Positions 48,235 through 57,194 of a stretch of DNA of 64,000 nucleotides are shown here, piece by piece; position 1 is the first letter of the stretch, and each line of letters opens with the position of its first letter. Below the pieces are notes generated by a model. The model searched no databases. It was not told where the DNA came from and worked only from the letters and a program-made list of their open reading frames with translations. The DNA is from Ktedonobacteraceae bacterium. GTDB taxonomy: Bacteria > Chloroflexota > Ktedonobacteria > Ktedonobacterales > Ktedonobacteraceae. The position numbers were made by a program, and so were the translations under genes. The DNA lies in the NCBI GenBank assembly GCA_035653615.1, contig DASRBN010000038.1, positions 117,779 to 181,778 of the forward strand. Direction: 5' to 3'.

Positions 48235-49017
48235 TGAGTAGAACGGAAGTCCCGGGCCGGGAGATAAAATACTCGCCATTTTGTCCTATCATAAAATAGG
48301 CAAACCCGCCGGTCCCGATTGGGATACGTGGTTTCATATATCCGAGGCGATTTTTGCGAATCAGCTGAGCTACTTGCATGAAAACGGCTGGAACGTGATT
48401 GGCCTCGAAGACTTCTTCACATCCCTGACGATGCCGGATAGCCTGCCAGAGCGATCAGTGCTCCTGACATTTGATGATGGCTACCGGTCGATGCGTCGCG
48501 TTGCTCTTCCCTTGCTGGTTGAGCCTGGATACCCGGCAGTGGTTTTCGTTCCCACTGATTTCATCGGAGGACACAACTGGTTCGGCATCGATAACGAGCC
48601 AGAAGATATAATGTGTGATTGGGACGATTTGCGGGAGTTGGAGCGCTATGGAGTTTCCGTTCAATCACATGGAGTGTCGCACCGGGCATTTTCAGAGCCT
48701 GACCTGGCCCAGCAAAAAGAGGAACTGCTGCGCTCCAAAGCGGTGCTTGAAGAAGGGCTGGGCAAACCCGTCACCGTCTTCGCATATTCTTACGGGGATG
48801 CCGGTGTGGACGCAGACATACAACGGAATCTGCTGAGAGAGTGCGGCTATACTGCTGCCTGCCTGTATGGGGAGGACCTGTGCGCCTGCCAATTACTGAC
48901 CCATATCGCCTGACTCGCCTGACTATGGGCTCTGATACTGATCTAGAGGTGGAACTGGAGCAGGGAACTCAATCAACGAGATTATGGCCGCAGATTCTTC
49001 GCTGTCGCTCAGAATGA
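48235..49017 (+). pseudogene. Polysaccharide deacetylase with two apparent frame breaks
   Basis: The central frame (48281-48913) encodes a NodB-type deacetylase core: ILSYHKIG, VLLTFDDGYRS, VVFVPTDFIGG, SHGVSHR and FAYSYGD. The well-placed start (GAGAGGAG then ATG 48235) is in a different frame and would stop after 21 codons. The typical C-terminus (LPITDPYRLTRLTMGSDTDLE) lies in a third frame, 48886-49017. One single-base change near 48255-48263 and another near 48880 would restore a full gene. It may be a decaying gene or carry sequencing errors. The product would deacetylate a surface or intermediate glycan in the following cluster. Confidence 0.72.
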
Positions 49018-49041
49018 CGGGTGGAACTGGAGCAGGGAACT
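48948..49041. repeat. Family A copy flanked by 22-bp direct repeats
   Basis: A family A variant (48993-49018) lies between identical 22-bp sequences at 48948-48969 and 49020-49041; similarity continues weakly beyond (ATCAACGAG vs ATGAACGAG). It has the form of an insertion with duplication of host sequence. Confidence 0.8.
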
Positions 49042-49042
49042 G

Positions 49043-50893
49043 ATGAACGAGAATATCGAAACGATGGAAGAGAATAAGAATCCAGGAACGCCGCGCCTGA
49101 TGTGGCGATTGCTGCGTATGTGCATGCCGGGGCAGATGCCGCTGATCATACTGGGGATCATCGTATCGTTGGGGTCGGCGGGAGCGGCATTGCTGCAACC
49201 ATGGCCCTTGAAGCTGGTTGTTGACAATGTTGTGAGCAATCACCCGCTGTCTGGCCCTTTAGCCAAACTCGCCGGCATCATTACCGCCCATACCGCGGTC
49301 ACATCCCCGAGGATCGCACTGCTGGTGATCCTTTGTCTCGCGGTCTTAGTGATTCAAGCGCTCGTGGGCATATTCGAGGTGTTCAGTACCTACCTGCTCG
49401 TGTCTGTTGGCCTGCGCATGGTGTTCAAATTGCGCTGCGCGTTATTCAACCACATCCAGCAGTTATCGCTCTCGTTTCACGACGCGACCGCTGTGGGCGA
49501 TTCGCTCTATCGCGTCACCTGGGATACGTACTGCGTGCAGGAACTGTTCAACAGCGCTATGATTCCTGCTCTCACTGCCGTTTTCACCCTCGGTGGCATC
49601 GCCTTCGTGATGATTTCCATTGATTGGAAGGTCACGATAGCCGCGTTGCTGATCGGTGTGCCGCTGGTACTCTTTATCCGGCGCATAGACAAGCCAATGA
49701 CCGAATTCTCGACGCGCGTACACGAGCGCGAGAGCGATATCAGCACGCGCGTGCAGGAGACGCTGACGAGTATCCGGGCGGTGCAGGCTTATGGGCGCGA
49801 GGAGTTCGAAGGGGCGCGATTCCGCCAGCACGCCAGCGCCAGCATGCGCGCGAATCTGCGGCTCACAGTGCTTGAAAGCGGCTCACAGGCGGTGATTGAC
49901 CTGCTGCTGGCGATTGGCACCGCGGCGGTGATTGGAGTGACCGCCGCAGAGGCGCTGGGAGGACAACTGACCGTTGGCGATGTGATACTCCTGGTTGCCT
50001 ATGTAGCGATGCTCTATCAACCGCTGCAGACGCTGGCCTCGACCGCCGTTGTCGTGCAGAGCGCGGCAGCCGGGGCGCTGCGCGTCTTTTCAGTGCTGGA
50101 TGCTCCTGCTGATGTAGCTGACGCGGGGGACGCCATCGAGCTACAGGGTAGGGCAAAAGGCCATATCGCTTTCGAGCATGTCTCGTTCAGCTATCGGGAG
50201 GATTTGCTTACCTTGCGCGATGTTTGCATCGATGTTCCCGCCGGTGGGACCGTGGCTCTGGTTGGCCCATCCGGCGCCGGGAAGACGACGCTGGCGAGCC
50301 TGCTTATCCGCTTCTATGATCCCAAGGCGGGTCGCATCACACTTGACGGAGCTGACCTGCGCAGCCTCACCTTGAAGTCCCTGCGGCGCAATATCGCGCT
50401 GGTGCTGCAAGAGCCGGTGTTGTTCTCGGCCAGCGTGCGTGAAAATATCGAATACGCGCGCCCAGGAGTCACGCTTGAGGAGATCAAGGAGGCAGCGCGT
50501 GCCGCGGGCGCTCACGAATTTATTCAGGCGCTACCCAATAGTTACGAGACGGAGATCGGCGAACGAGGAGTCACTCTCTCAGGTGGGCAGCGACAGCGTC
50601 TCTCAATTGCGCGTGCCTTTTTGAAGGATGCTCCGATCCTGATCCTGGACGAGCCGACGAGCGCGCTGGATGCAGAGACGGAGGTACAACTGCTGGAAGC
50701 CCTCGAACGCCTGAAAAAAGGCCGCACTACATTGATTATAGCCCATCGCTTATCGACGATTCGCAGCGCGGACCAGATCATTGTCCTGCAAGATGGGATG
50801 GTCGTCGAATCGGGGGCGCTTACCGAACTGAGGCGGGCCGGCGGCCCTTTCCAGCGGCTGTATGATAGCCAGTTCGGGTCTCTCTCTCACTAA
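49043..50893 (+). CDS. ABC exporter, fused permease and ATPase (MsbA-like)
   Basis: 616 aa. Six membrane helices are followed by the nucleotide-binding domain: Walker A VGPSGAGKTT, Q-loop LQEPVLFS, signature LSGGQRQR, Walker B ILILDEPTSALD and the switch His in IIAHRLSTI. It is a half-transporter that dimerises and exports lipids, glycolipids or drugs. GGAG lies upstream of ATG 49043, inside the second copy of a 22-bp direct repeat. Its place between glycan enzymes suggests glycolipid or glycan-intermediate export (inference). Confidence 0.93.
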   Translation: MNENIETMEENKNPGTPRLMWRLLRMCMPGQMPLIILGIIVSLGSAGAALLQPWPLKLVVDNVVSNHPLSGPLAKLAGIITAHTAVTSPRIALLVILCLAVLVIQALVGIFEVFSTYLLVSVGLRMVFKLRCALFNHIQQLSLSFHDATAVGDSLYRVTWDTYCVQELFNSAMIPALTAVFTLGGIAFVMISIDWKVTIAALLIGVPLVLFIRRIDKPMTEFSTRVHERESDISTRVQETLTSIRAVQAYGREEFEGARFRQHASASMRANLRLTVLESGSQAVIDLLLAIGTAAVIGVTAAEALGGQLTVGDVILLVAYVAMLYQPLQTLASTAVVVQSAAAGALRVFSVLDAPADVADAGDAIELQGRAKGHIAFEHVSFSYREDLLTLRDVCIDVPAGGTVALVGPSGAGKTTLASLLIRFYDPKAGRITLDGADLRSLTLKSLRRNIALVLQEPVLFSASVRENIEYARPGVTLEEIKEAARAAGAHEFIQALPNSYETEIGERGVTLSGGQRQRLSIARAFLKDAPILILDEPTSALDAETEVQLLEALERLKKGRTTLIIAHRLSTIRSADQIIVLQDGMVVESGALTELRRAGGPFQRLYDSQFGSLSH

Positions 50894-51056
50894 TCTGGAT
50901 GTAACAAAATGATCTGGTGGCTGGCCGTAACCAATCGCTATTGAAATACAACTATCTCTCCGTCAGCAAGATTTGCTCATGAGAAAGCTGAAACAATCTA
51001 TTTGAGTTAACAACGCCTACAATCGCTCCATACGATACATGTAAAGGGGAGCTTAC

Positions 51057-53633
51057 ATGTCTATCTCTATCAATACCGGCGTGCGTCCCTGTGTGCAAGG
51101 AAAATTCTTCTTTGTAGGTGAGGAGAAGTTGTATGTTCGCGGGGTTACCTATGGGACATTTCGCCTCAATGAAGATGGTAACGAGTGCCACGATCCAGAA
51201 GTTACGGATCGAGATTTCGCTATGATGGCGGCAAACGGCGTGAACGCCATTCGGACCTACACGGTACCGCCGCGCTGGCTGCTGGATATGGCTCAACGGC
51301 ATGGCCTGTATGTGATGGTTGGTTTGCCCTGGGAGCAACATATCGCGTTTCTGGACGAGAAGAAACGCGCCGCCTCAATAGAGGAACGAGTGCGCAAGGG
51401 AGTGAGGGATTGCGCGGGTCATCCTGCTGTGCTTTGTTATGCTATCGGCAACGAGATTCCCTCCTCGATTGTGCGCTGGTATGGTCATCGCCGCATCGAA
51501 CGCTTCCTTGAGCGGCTCTACCGTGCGGCAAAAGCCGAGGACCCCAAGGGGTTGGTGACGTATGTGAATTTTCCGTCCACCGAATATCTCGAGCTACCTT
51601 TTCTCGATCTCGTCGCTTTCAATGTCTACCTGGAGTCGCAAGAGAAACTCGAGGCTTATCTCGCGCGCCTGCAGAACATCGCCGGCAATCGACCGCTGTT
51701 AATGGCCGAGATGGGCCTGGATAGCCGCAGGAATGGCGAGGAGAAGCAGGCCGAGACCTTAGACTGGCAGATCCGCACAATATTCGGCGGTGGTTGCGCG
51801 GGCGCATTCGTCTTTGCCTGGACGGATGAGTGGTATCGCGGGGGCTATGAGATCGACGATTGGGACTTTGGCATCACGACCCGGAATCGAGAGCCGAAGC
51901 TGGCGCTGGAAGCCGCGCGCAAAGCATACAGCGAGGTACCATTTCCGACAGATTTAGCTTATCCACGCGTCTCCGCGATTGTTTGTAGCTACAACGGGCA
52001 GCGCACCCTGCGCGACTGTCTCGAGGGCCTGCTGAAGCTGGAATATCCAGACTACGAGATCATACTCGTTAATGATGGCTCTACCGACCTGACCGCGGCC
52101 ATCGGCGAGGAATACGGCGTCAGGGTCATCACTACCGCGAATCATGGCTTGAGTAAGGCGCGTAACGCAGGTCTGGAGGCGGCTACAGGCGAGATTGTGG
52201 CCTACATTGACGACGACGCGCGTCCGGACCCTCACTGGCTGATGTATATGGCGACCACGTTTATGAAGAGCGAATATGTAGCCGTGGGAGGCCCCAACAT
52301 CGCACCTGCTGGAGATGGACTCATCGCCGATTGTGTCGCCAATGCGCCGGGCGGCCCTATCCATGTGTTGCTTTCCGACGAGGAGGCGGAACATATCCCG
52401 GGTTGCAACATGGCATTCCGGAAATCTCACCTGCAGGCCATCGGTGGCTTCGACCCCCAGTTCCGCATTGCCGGAGACGATGTCGATATTTGCTGGCGCT
52501 TGCAACAGTGCGGCTGGAAATTGGCGTTCAGCCCGGCAGCAATGGTCTGGCATCACCGGCGCAACTCGGTACGCACGTACTGGAAGCAGCAAAAGAACTA
52601 CGGCAAGGCAGAAGCGCTACTGGAAAAGAAATGGCCGGAGAAGTACAACGCCGCCGGTCATCTGACATGGACAGGCAGGCTCTATAGTCCCGGCGTCACC
52701 CGCGCCCTCAATTTCTGGAGGAGCCGCATCTATACAGGAACCTGGGGTAGCGCGCTCTTCCAGTCCGTCTACCAACCGGCCCCGGACACCTTATGGTCGT
52801 TAGCACTGATGCCTGAATGGTACCTGATCCTGCTAAGCCTGGCCGGTTTGTCTCTACTCGGTATTTTCTGGCCCCCGCTACTCTATGCGTTGATATTGCT
52901 CATACTGGCAAGCGGTCTAACGGTTGTCCAGGCAGGATTGAGCGCGGCCCATGCCTCTTTCTCGACTACGACTCACTCGCGTTTCATACGCGCAAAATTG
53001 TACAGTCTCACGATGTTATTGCATTTGCTGCAGCCCGCGGCGCGTCTCTGCGGGCGCCTGCGCCTGGGTTTAGCTCCTTGGAGATGGCGCGGCGTGTCTG
53101 ACCATGTGCTACTCAGGCCGCGAGCGTCAACCATCTGGAGCGAGCATTGGCAAGACCCTCTTGAACGATTGCGCCGTATCGAAGCCAACATTCAAGCGCT
53201 CGGCAGCAATGTGCGGCGCGGGGGCGACTATGACCGCTGGGACCTGGAGGTATGCGGCGGCATATTTGGTAAGGCTCGCACGCGCATGGCCGTTGAAGAA
53301 CACGGCGCGGGCAGGCAATTGCTGCGTTTTCGCCTATGGCCGCGCTGTTCGTTCACAGGCCTCGCGCTGGTGCTGCTATTTGCTCTGCTCTCAACAGCGG
53401 CAATGTTCGCGCTGGCATGGAGCGTATCCGCAATTCTGGGCGGCGTAGCCATAGTGCTGGCGGTTCGTATCTACGAGGAATGCGCCAATGCGATGGCAAC
53501 GCTGTTGAGGGTGTTAAAGCAACCACAGAAAGCAGTTGAACACGTGCTGGTGCCGGGGCGCCGCACAGGCACAAGGCACGGTCCCTACAACGGGAAGTTT
53601 GAATGCGAGCAACCACAAGGATCGTCCCATTGA
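51057..53633 (+). CDS. Fusion of glycoside-hydrolase-like domain and family 2 glycosyltransferase
   Basis: 858 aa. Residues about 10-300 form a TIM-barrel glycosidase-like domain: LYVRGVTYGTFRLN, VNAIRTYTVPP, CYAIGNEIPS (acid/base Glu position) and LLMAEMGLDSR (nucleophile Glu position). Residues about 305-520 are a GT-A transferase: SAIVCSYNGQRTLRDCLEGLL, VNDGSTD, YIDDDARPDP, IPGCNMAFRK, GDDVDICWRL. Membrane helices follow at about 588-626 and 763-803, so the enzyme is membrane-bound. The last 20 residues are encoded partly by a family C repeat. AGGGGAG precedes ATG 51057. It probably builds or trims a cell-surface polysaccharide. Confidence 0.88.
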   Translation: MSISINTGVRPCVQGKFFFVGEEKLYVRGVTYGTFRLNEDGNECHDPEVTDRDFAMMAANGVNAIRTYTVPPRWLLDMAQRHGLYVMVGLPWEQHIAFLDEKKRAASIEERVRKGVRDCAGHPAVLCYAIGNEIPSSIVRWYGHRRIERFLERLYRAAKAEDPKGLVTYVNFPSTEYLELPFLDLVAFNVYLESQEKLEAYLARLQNIAGNRPLLMAEMGLDSRRNGEEKQAETLDWQIRTIFGGGCAGAFVFAWTDEWYRGGYEIDDWDFGITTRNREPKLALEAARKAYSEVPFPTDLAYPRVSAIVCSYNGQRTLRDCLEGLLKLEYPDYEIILVNDGSTDLTAAIGEEYGVRVITTANHGLSKARNAGLEAATGEIVAYIDDDARPDPHWLMYMATTFMKSEYVAVGGPNIAPAGDGLIADCVANAPGGPIHVLLSDEEAEHIPGCNMAFRKSHLQAIGGFDPQFRIAGDDVDICWRLQQCGWKLAFSPAAMVWHHRRNSVRTYWKQQKNYGKAEALLEKKWPEKYNAAGHLTWTGRLYSPGVTRALNFWRSRIYTGTWGSALFQSVYQPAPDTLWSLALMPEWYLILLSLAGLSLLGIFWPPLLYALILLILASGLTVVQAGLSAAHASFSTTTHSRFIRAKLYSLTMLLHLLQPAARLCGRLRLGLAPWRWRGVSDHVLLRPRASTIWSEHWQDPLERLRRIEANIQALGSNVRRGGDYDRWDLEVCGGIFGKARTRMAVEEHGAGRQLLRFRLWPRCSFTGLALVLLFALLSTAAMFALAWSVSAILGGVAIVLAVRIYEECANAMATLLRVLKQPQKAVEHVLVPGRRTGTRHGPYNGKFECEQPQGSSH
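53563..53589. repeat. Family C repeat in the 3' end of the fusion gene
   Basis: Closely matches the element at 11256-11282. Translated in frame near the C-terminus (GTRHGPYN). Confidence 0.75.
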
Positions 53634-53655
53634 AACAAGACAGGAGTCGATATAC

Positions 53656-54822
53656 ATGAAACGGCTGCGTATTATCGTCGTTGGCACGCTAGCATCCAAC
53701 CCTTACGCGGGCATGGCCTGGATGCATATGCAGATCGCCGCCGGCCTGCAGCGGCTGGGGCATGATGTTTACTACTTCGAAACGACCTCGGCGTGGCCAT
53801 ACGACCCTCTACGCCAGGAGATTGTGGGCGATTCGGACTATGCTCTACCATACCTGGCGCGAATCACAGAAAGTTTCGGACTGGGAGATCACTGGGCTTA
53901 CAGGCGCAGTTACACGGATAAAGAGTGGTTTGGCCTGAGCCGCGACAAGGCCGAGGATTTGCTTGCTCATGCCGACCTGGTTCTGAACGTGGCCGGGGCA
54001 ACTAAATTGAAGGAAGAGGGACTGAAAATAGGTCGCCTGGTATACTATGGCACCGATCCCGTTCTCGACGAACTTGCCTATGCCAATGGCGATAAAAATA
54101 CGCGCATGTTCATTCAGGAGCATGATGATATCATTACCTATGGCGAGAATATCGGCAGGCCGGATTGCCCCATACCGCCCTTGCCGGGTCTGCGCGCCAG
54201 GACTCGCCAGCCGGTCCTGCTCGATCTCTGGCAGGCAGGGTCACCCTTAAGAGATGCGTTTACCACCGTGAGCAATTGGAAGCAGGAAGGACACGATATC
54301 ATCTACCAGGGCGAAACCTATTATTGGAGCAAGCACTACGAATTTATGAAGATCCTTGACCTGCCACGGCGAGTAGATCAACCCATCGAGCTGGCAATGG
54401 GGCTGGCCTACCTGGAACCGGAGACGTTGAACATGCTGGAGTCGCATGGCTGGCGCTTAGCCGACGCGCAGGCGTTTTCACTGGACCCCTGGCGCTATCG
54501 CGAGTACGTACAGGTCTCACGCGGTGAATTCACGGTGGCGAAAGATCAGAACGTGCGGCTGCGCAGCGGCTGGTTCAGCGAGCGCAGCGCCTGCTACCTG
54601 GCATCAGGTCGCCCCGTAATCACGCAGGATACCGGATTCGGTGCGGTGCTGCCTACTGGAGAGGGCCTGTTCGCGTTCCAGGCGATGGAGGATATCCTGG
54701 CCGCTTTCGAAGCCATCAACGCAGACTACGAAAGGCACAGCAGAGCGGCAAGAGCGGTCGCGGAGGAATATTTTAAAGCGGAAACGGTGTTAGCGAAACT
54801 TCTAGATGACCTGGGATGTTGA
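53656..54822 (+). CDS. Glycosyltransferase, GT1/GT4-like
   Basis: 388 aa. Begins RLRIIVVGTLASNPYAGMAWMHMQIAAGLQRLGHDVYYFE, the Rossmann start with Gly-rich loop of GT-B transferases, and has the C-terminal SERSACYLASGRPVITQDTGFGAVLP nucleotide-sugar site pattern. ATG 53656 follows AGGAG at 9 bp; the upstream extension from 53536 overlaps the previous gene and includes repeat sequence. It lies 22 bp after the fusion gene and 3 bp before the next one, so all three are in one operon. Confidence 0.85.
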   Translation: MKRLRIIVVGTLASNPYAGMAWMHMQIAAGLQRLGHDVYYFETTSAWPYDPLRQEIVGDSDYALPYLARITESFGLGDHWAYRRSYTDKEWFGLSRDKAEDLLAHADLVLNVAGATKLKEEGLKIGRLVYYGTDPVLDELAYANGDKNTRMFIQEHDDIITYGENIGRPDCPIPPLPGLRARTRQPVLLDLWQAGSPLRDAFTTVSNWKQEGHDIIYQGETYYWSKHYEFMKILDLPRRVDQPIELAMGLAYLEPETLNMLESHGWRLADAQAFSLDPWRYREYVQVSRGEFTVAKDQNVRLRSGWFSERSACYLASGRPVITQDTGFGAVLPTGEGLFAFQAMEDILAAFEAINADYERHSRAARAVAEEYFKAETVLAKLLDDLGC

Positions 54823-54825
54823 TAT

Positions 54826-55545
54826 ATGGAAGGAACAACCAGGCGTTACCTGATCGTCAACGCCGACGATTTCGGGCTAAGTTCCGGTGTGAACCGGGGC
54901 ATCATCGAGGCGTTCGAGTATGGCATCGTGACGAGCGCCAGCCTGATGGTTAACCGCATAGGGGCAGAAGAGGCTGCTGCTTACGCTCGCAGGCAACCAA
55001 AATTGGGCCTCGGCCTGCACATCGACCTGGGCGAATGGGCTTACCAGGATGGAGAATGGGTGACCCTGTACGAGGAGGTTCCAATGGATGATGCCAGAGC
55101 AGTGCAGGACGAGGTAGCGCGGCAACTCGCCTCGTTCCGTTTCCTGGTTGGCAGAGAACCTGACCATCTCGATTCGCACCAGCACGTGCATCGCGAGGAG
55201 CCTGTGCGATCAATCGTTACCGGCATAGGCCAGAAATTAGCCATCCCGGTGCGGCACTTCAGCCCGCAGATCGGCTATCGCGGAGATTTCTACGGCCAGA
55301 ATGAAGAAGGCGAGCCATATACTGAAGCCATCAGCGTCGATGCACTGATCAAAACACTGGAATCGCTGCCCCCCGGCATTACAGAACTCTGCTGTCATCC
55401 CGGCTATGGAGATGACCTGGATACAATGTATAGAGTCGAGCGCGCAATAGAAGTGCAGGCGCTCCGCGATGCCAGAATATGGGCAGCCCTGGATGAACTG
55501 GGAATCGATTTGTGTTCGTTTAAAGAAATCAATAAAGGGCTTTGA
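54826..55545 (+). CDS. ChbG/HpnK (YdjC) family carbohydrate deacetylase
   Basis: 239 aa. Metal-binding motifs are clear: NADDFGLSSGVN at the start, DSHQHVH in the middle and CCHPGYGDD near the end. These enzymes remove acetyl groups from N-acetyl sugars or hopanoid-linked sugars. It starts 3 bp after the glycosyltransferase stop, so it is translationally coupled and probably the last gene of the glycan cluster. The downstream gap is filled by a tandem repeat array. Confidence 0.9.
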   Translation: MEGTTRRYLIVNADDFGLSSGVNRGIIEAFEYGIVTSASLMVNRIGAEEAAAYARRQPKLGLGLHIDLGEWAYQDGEWVTLYEEVPMDDARAVQDEVARQLASFRFLVGREPDHLDSHQHVHREEPVRSIVTGIGQKLAIPVRHFSPQIGYRGDFYGQNEEGEPYTEAISVDALIKTLESLPPGITELCCHPGYGDDLDTMYRVERAIEVQALRDARIWAALDELGIDLCSFKEINKGL

Positions 55546-55580
55546 CGAACAGATTGGTCAAGCGCCCGGTTCAGGTCATG

Positions 55581-55734
55581 GCATTCTGAGTAGTTCAGTC
55601 ATGTCATTCTGAGCGGTTCAGTCGTGGCATTCTGAGCGGTTCAGTCGTGGCATTCTGAGTGGTTCAGGTCGTGGCATTCTGAGTGGTTGAGTCGTGGCAT
55701 TCTGAGTGGCTCAGAATGCCACGACTCAACCACT
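55581..55734. repeat. Tandem 23-bp array ending in a 25-bp hairpin
   Basis: Units of 23 bp (one of 24), pattern GCATTCTGAGYGGTTCAGTC plus GTG, run head-to-tail at 55581, 55604, 55627, 55650, 55674 and 55697. The last unit is followed by its inverse, so 55682-55706 pairs with 55710-55734 around TGG. The hairpin lies between convergent genes and may end both transcripts, although no T-run is present. The 236-bp gap 55546-55781 holds nothing else. Confidence 0.9.
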
Positions 55735-55781
55735 TGATTTACTGGTTTTGAGCGTAAAACGCATCATTGCCCCACCCCAGG

Positions 55782-57143
55782 TTATTCCGCATTCGCCTGT
55801 GCGTATGGAACATAATACCCCTTTAATGAGCGTGGAATACGCCCCACAAGCAGCGTTCCCTCGGGTGTATGCTGTTCTTGATCCACGTGCCCGCGACGAT
55901 GGAAGAGTTCAACCAGCTCGCTCTTATCATAGGGAATAACCAGTTGCATGGATTCCATAGTGGCGGCCAGCACCTCAGCGATCTTTTCGCGCAAGGCATC
56001 CAATCCGACCTTTTTCAGGGCCGAAACGGGAACGGCGTTCGGATAGAGGGATGTATCAACTTCAGAGGGGTCGTCAAGCAGGTCGATCTTATTCAGGGCA
56101 GTGACGCGGGGCTTCCCTGCCGCATCCAGGTCGGCCAATACTTCATTGACGGTCTCGCTTTGCTCGATGGCGTTTTCGTGGCTGGTATCGACGACTTCGA
56201 GCAGCAGGTCGGCATCGATGACCTCTTCAAGCGTGGCGCGGAAAGCTGCGATCAATTTGGTAGGCAATTTTTGAATGAAGCCGACGGTATCGGTGAGCAG
56301 GGCTTCCTGATTGCCTGGCAGAATGATATGGCGCGTGGTGGGATCAAGCGTGGCGAAGAGCTTATTTTCGGCGATCACCTCGGCCTCGGTCAGCGCATTG
56401 AAGAGGGTGGACTTGCCGGAGTTGGTATAACCTACCACGGCGACAACGGGAATGGCTTGCGAGGCGCGTTGCCTGCGATGTAGCATACGCTGCTCGCGCA
56501 CGCCCTCGATTTCATCGTGCAGCTCGGCTATACGGCTGCGAATACGCCTGCGATCAATTTCCAGTTTTGTTTCACCGGGGCCGCGCACACCGATGGCGCC
56601 ACCGGCGCCCGTCGCTCCCGCGCTACGCGAACCACCGGCCTGGCGCGAATATTCATCTCCGCGCCCCGCCAGGCGCGGCAGGCGGTACTCCAGCTGCGCC
56701 AGTTCCACCTGCAGGCGGCCTTCACGCGTGCGAGCGTGCTGGGCAAAGATGTCAAGAATGAGGGCGGTGCGATCAATTACACGCGCTTTGAGCAACCGCT
56801 CCAGGTTGCGCTGTTGAGATGGGGAGAGTTCATCGTCGAAGATGACGAGGTCAAAACCAAGGTGTTTCTCGGTATCGCTCAATTCCTGCGCACGCCCCTT
56901 ACCAATGTAGGTGGCGACATCGGGGTGGCGCAGGCGCTGGATCAGAGACCCTACTACCTCGGCGCCGGCGGTGCGTGCCAGCGCCCCCAGTTCACTTAAC
57001 GAGTCTTCTACACTCCAAAGACTCTCGTTTTCATCGTGTTCGACGGCGACCAGAAAGGCCTGCTCGGGCCTTTGCGCGCCTGCTTCGATAAACCGACCCT
57101 GTTTTGCCGTAGTTACCTCCACTCTATTACATGTACTACACAC
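55782..57143 (-). CDS. hflX: GTPase HflX
   Basis: 453 aa. Ribosome-associated GTPase that rescues or splits stalled ribosomes. The N-terminal HflX domain contains HPDVATYIGKGRAQEL and the loop IFDDELSPSQQRNLE. The glycine-rich linker precedes GVRGPGETKLEIDRRRI. The G domain has P-loop VVGYTNSGKST (near 239), switch II DTVGFIQKLP and the NKID base motif. The frame begins at GTG 57143 (an unusual MCSTCNRVEV), without a Shine-Dalgarno site and only about 9 bp after the predicted transcription start, so it may be leaderless or start later. Confidence 0.93.
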   Translation of the reverse strand: MCSTCNRVEVTTAKQGRFIEAGAQRPEQAFLVAVEHDENESLWSVEDSLSELGALARTAGAEVVGSLIQRLRHPDVATYIGKGRAQELSDTEKHLGFDLVIFDDELSPSQQRNLERLLKARVIDRTALILDIFAQHARTREGRLQVELAQLEYRLPRLAGRGDEYSRQAGGSRSAGATGAGGAIGVRGPGETKLEIDRRRIRSRIAELHDEIEGVREQRMLHRRQRASQAIPVVAVVGYTNSGKSTLFNALTEAEVIAENKLFATLDPTTRHIILPGNQEALLTDTVGFIQKLPTKLIAAFRATLEEVIDADLLLEVVDTSHENAIEQSETVNEVLADLDAAGKPRVTALNKIDLLDDPSEVDTSLYPNAVPVSALKKVGLDALREKIAEVLAATMESMQLVIPYDKSELVELFHRRGHVDQEQHTPEGTLLVGRIPRSLKGYYVPYAQANAE

Positions 57144-57158
57144 TAGCTCTATAACAGT

Positions 57159-57186
57159 ATTGTATCATCCATACAAAAGAAGGCAA
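57159..57186 (-). promoter_or_regulatory. Promoter of hflX
   Basis: On the minus strand, -35 TTGCCT (57186-57181), 16-bp spacer and -10 TACAAT (57164-57159). The predicted transcript would start near 57152. Confidence 0.55.
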
Positions 57187-57194
57187 GGCAAGGT

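Noticed and set aside
55581..55734. CRISPR array
   Set aside because: Units abut with no unique spacers, and no cas gene is present.
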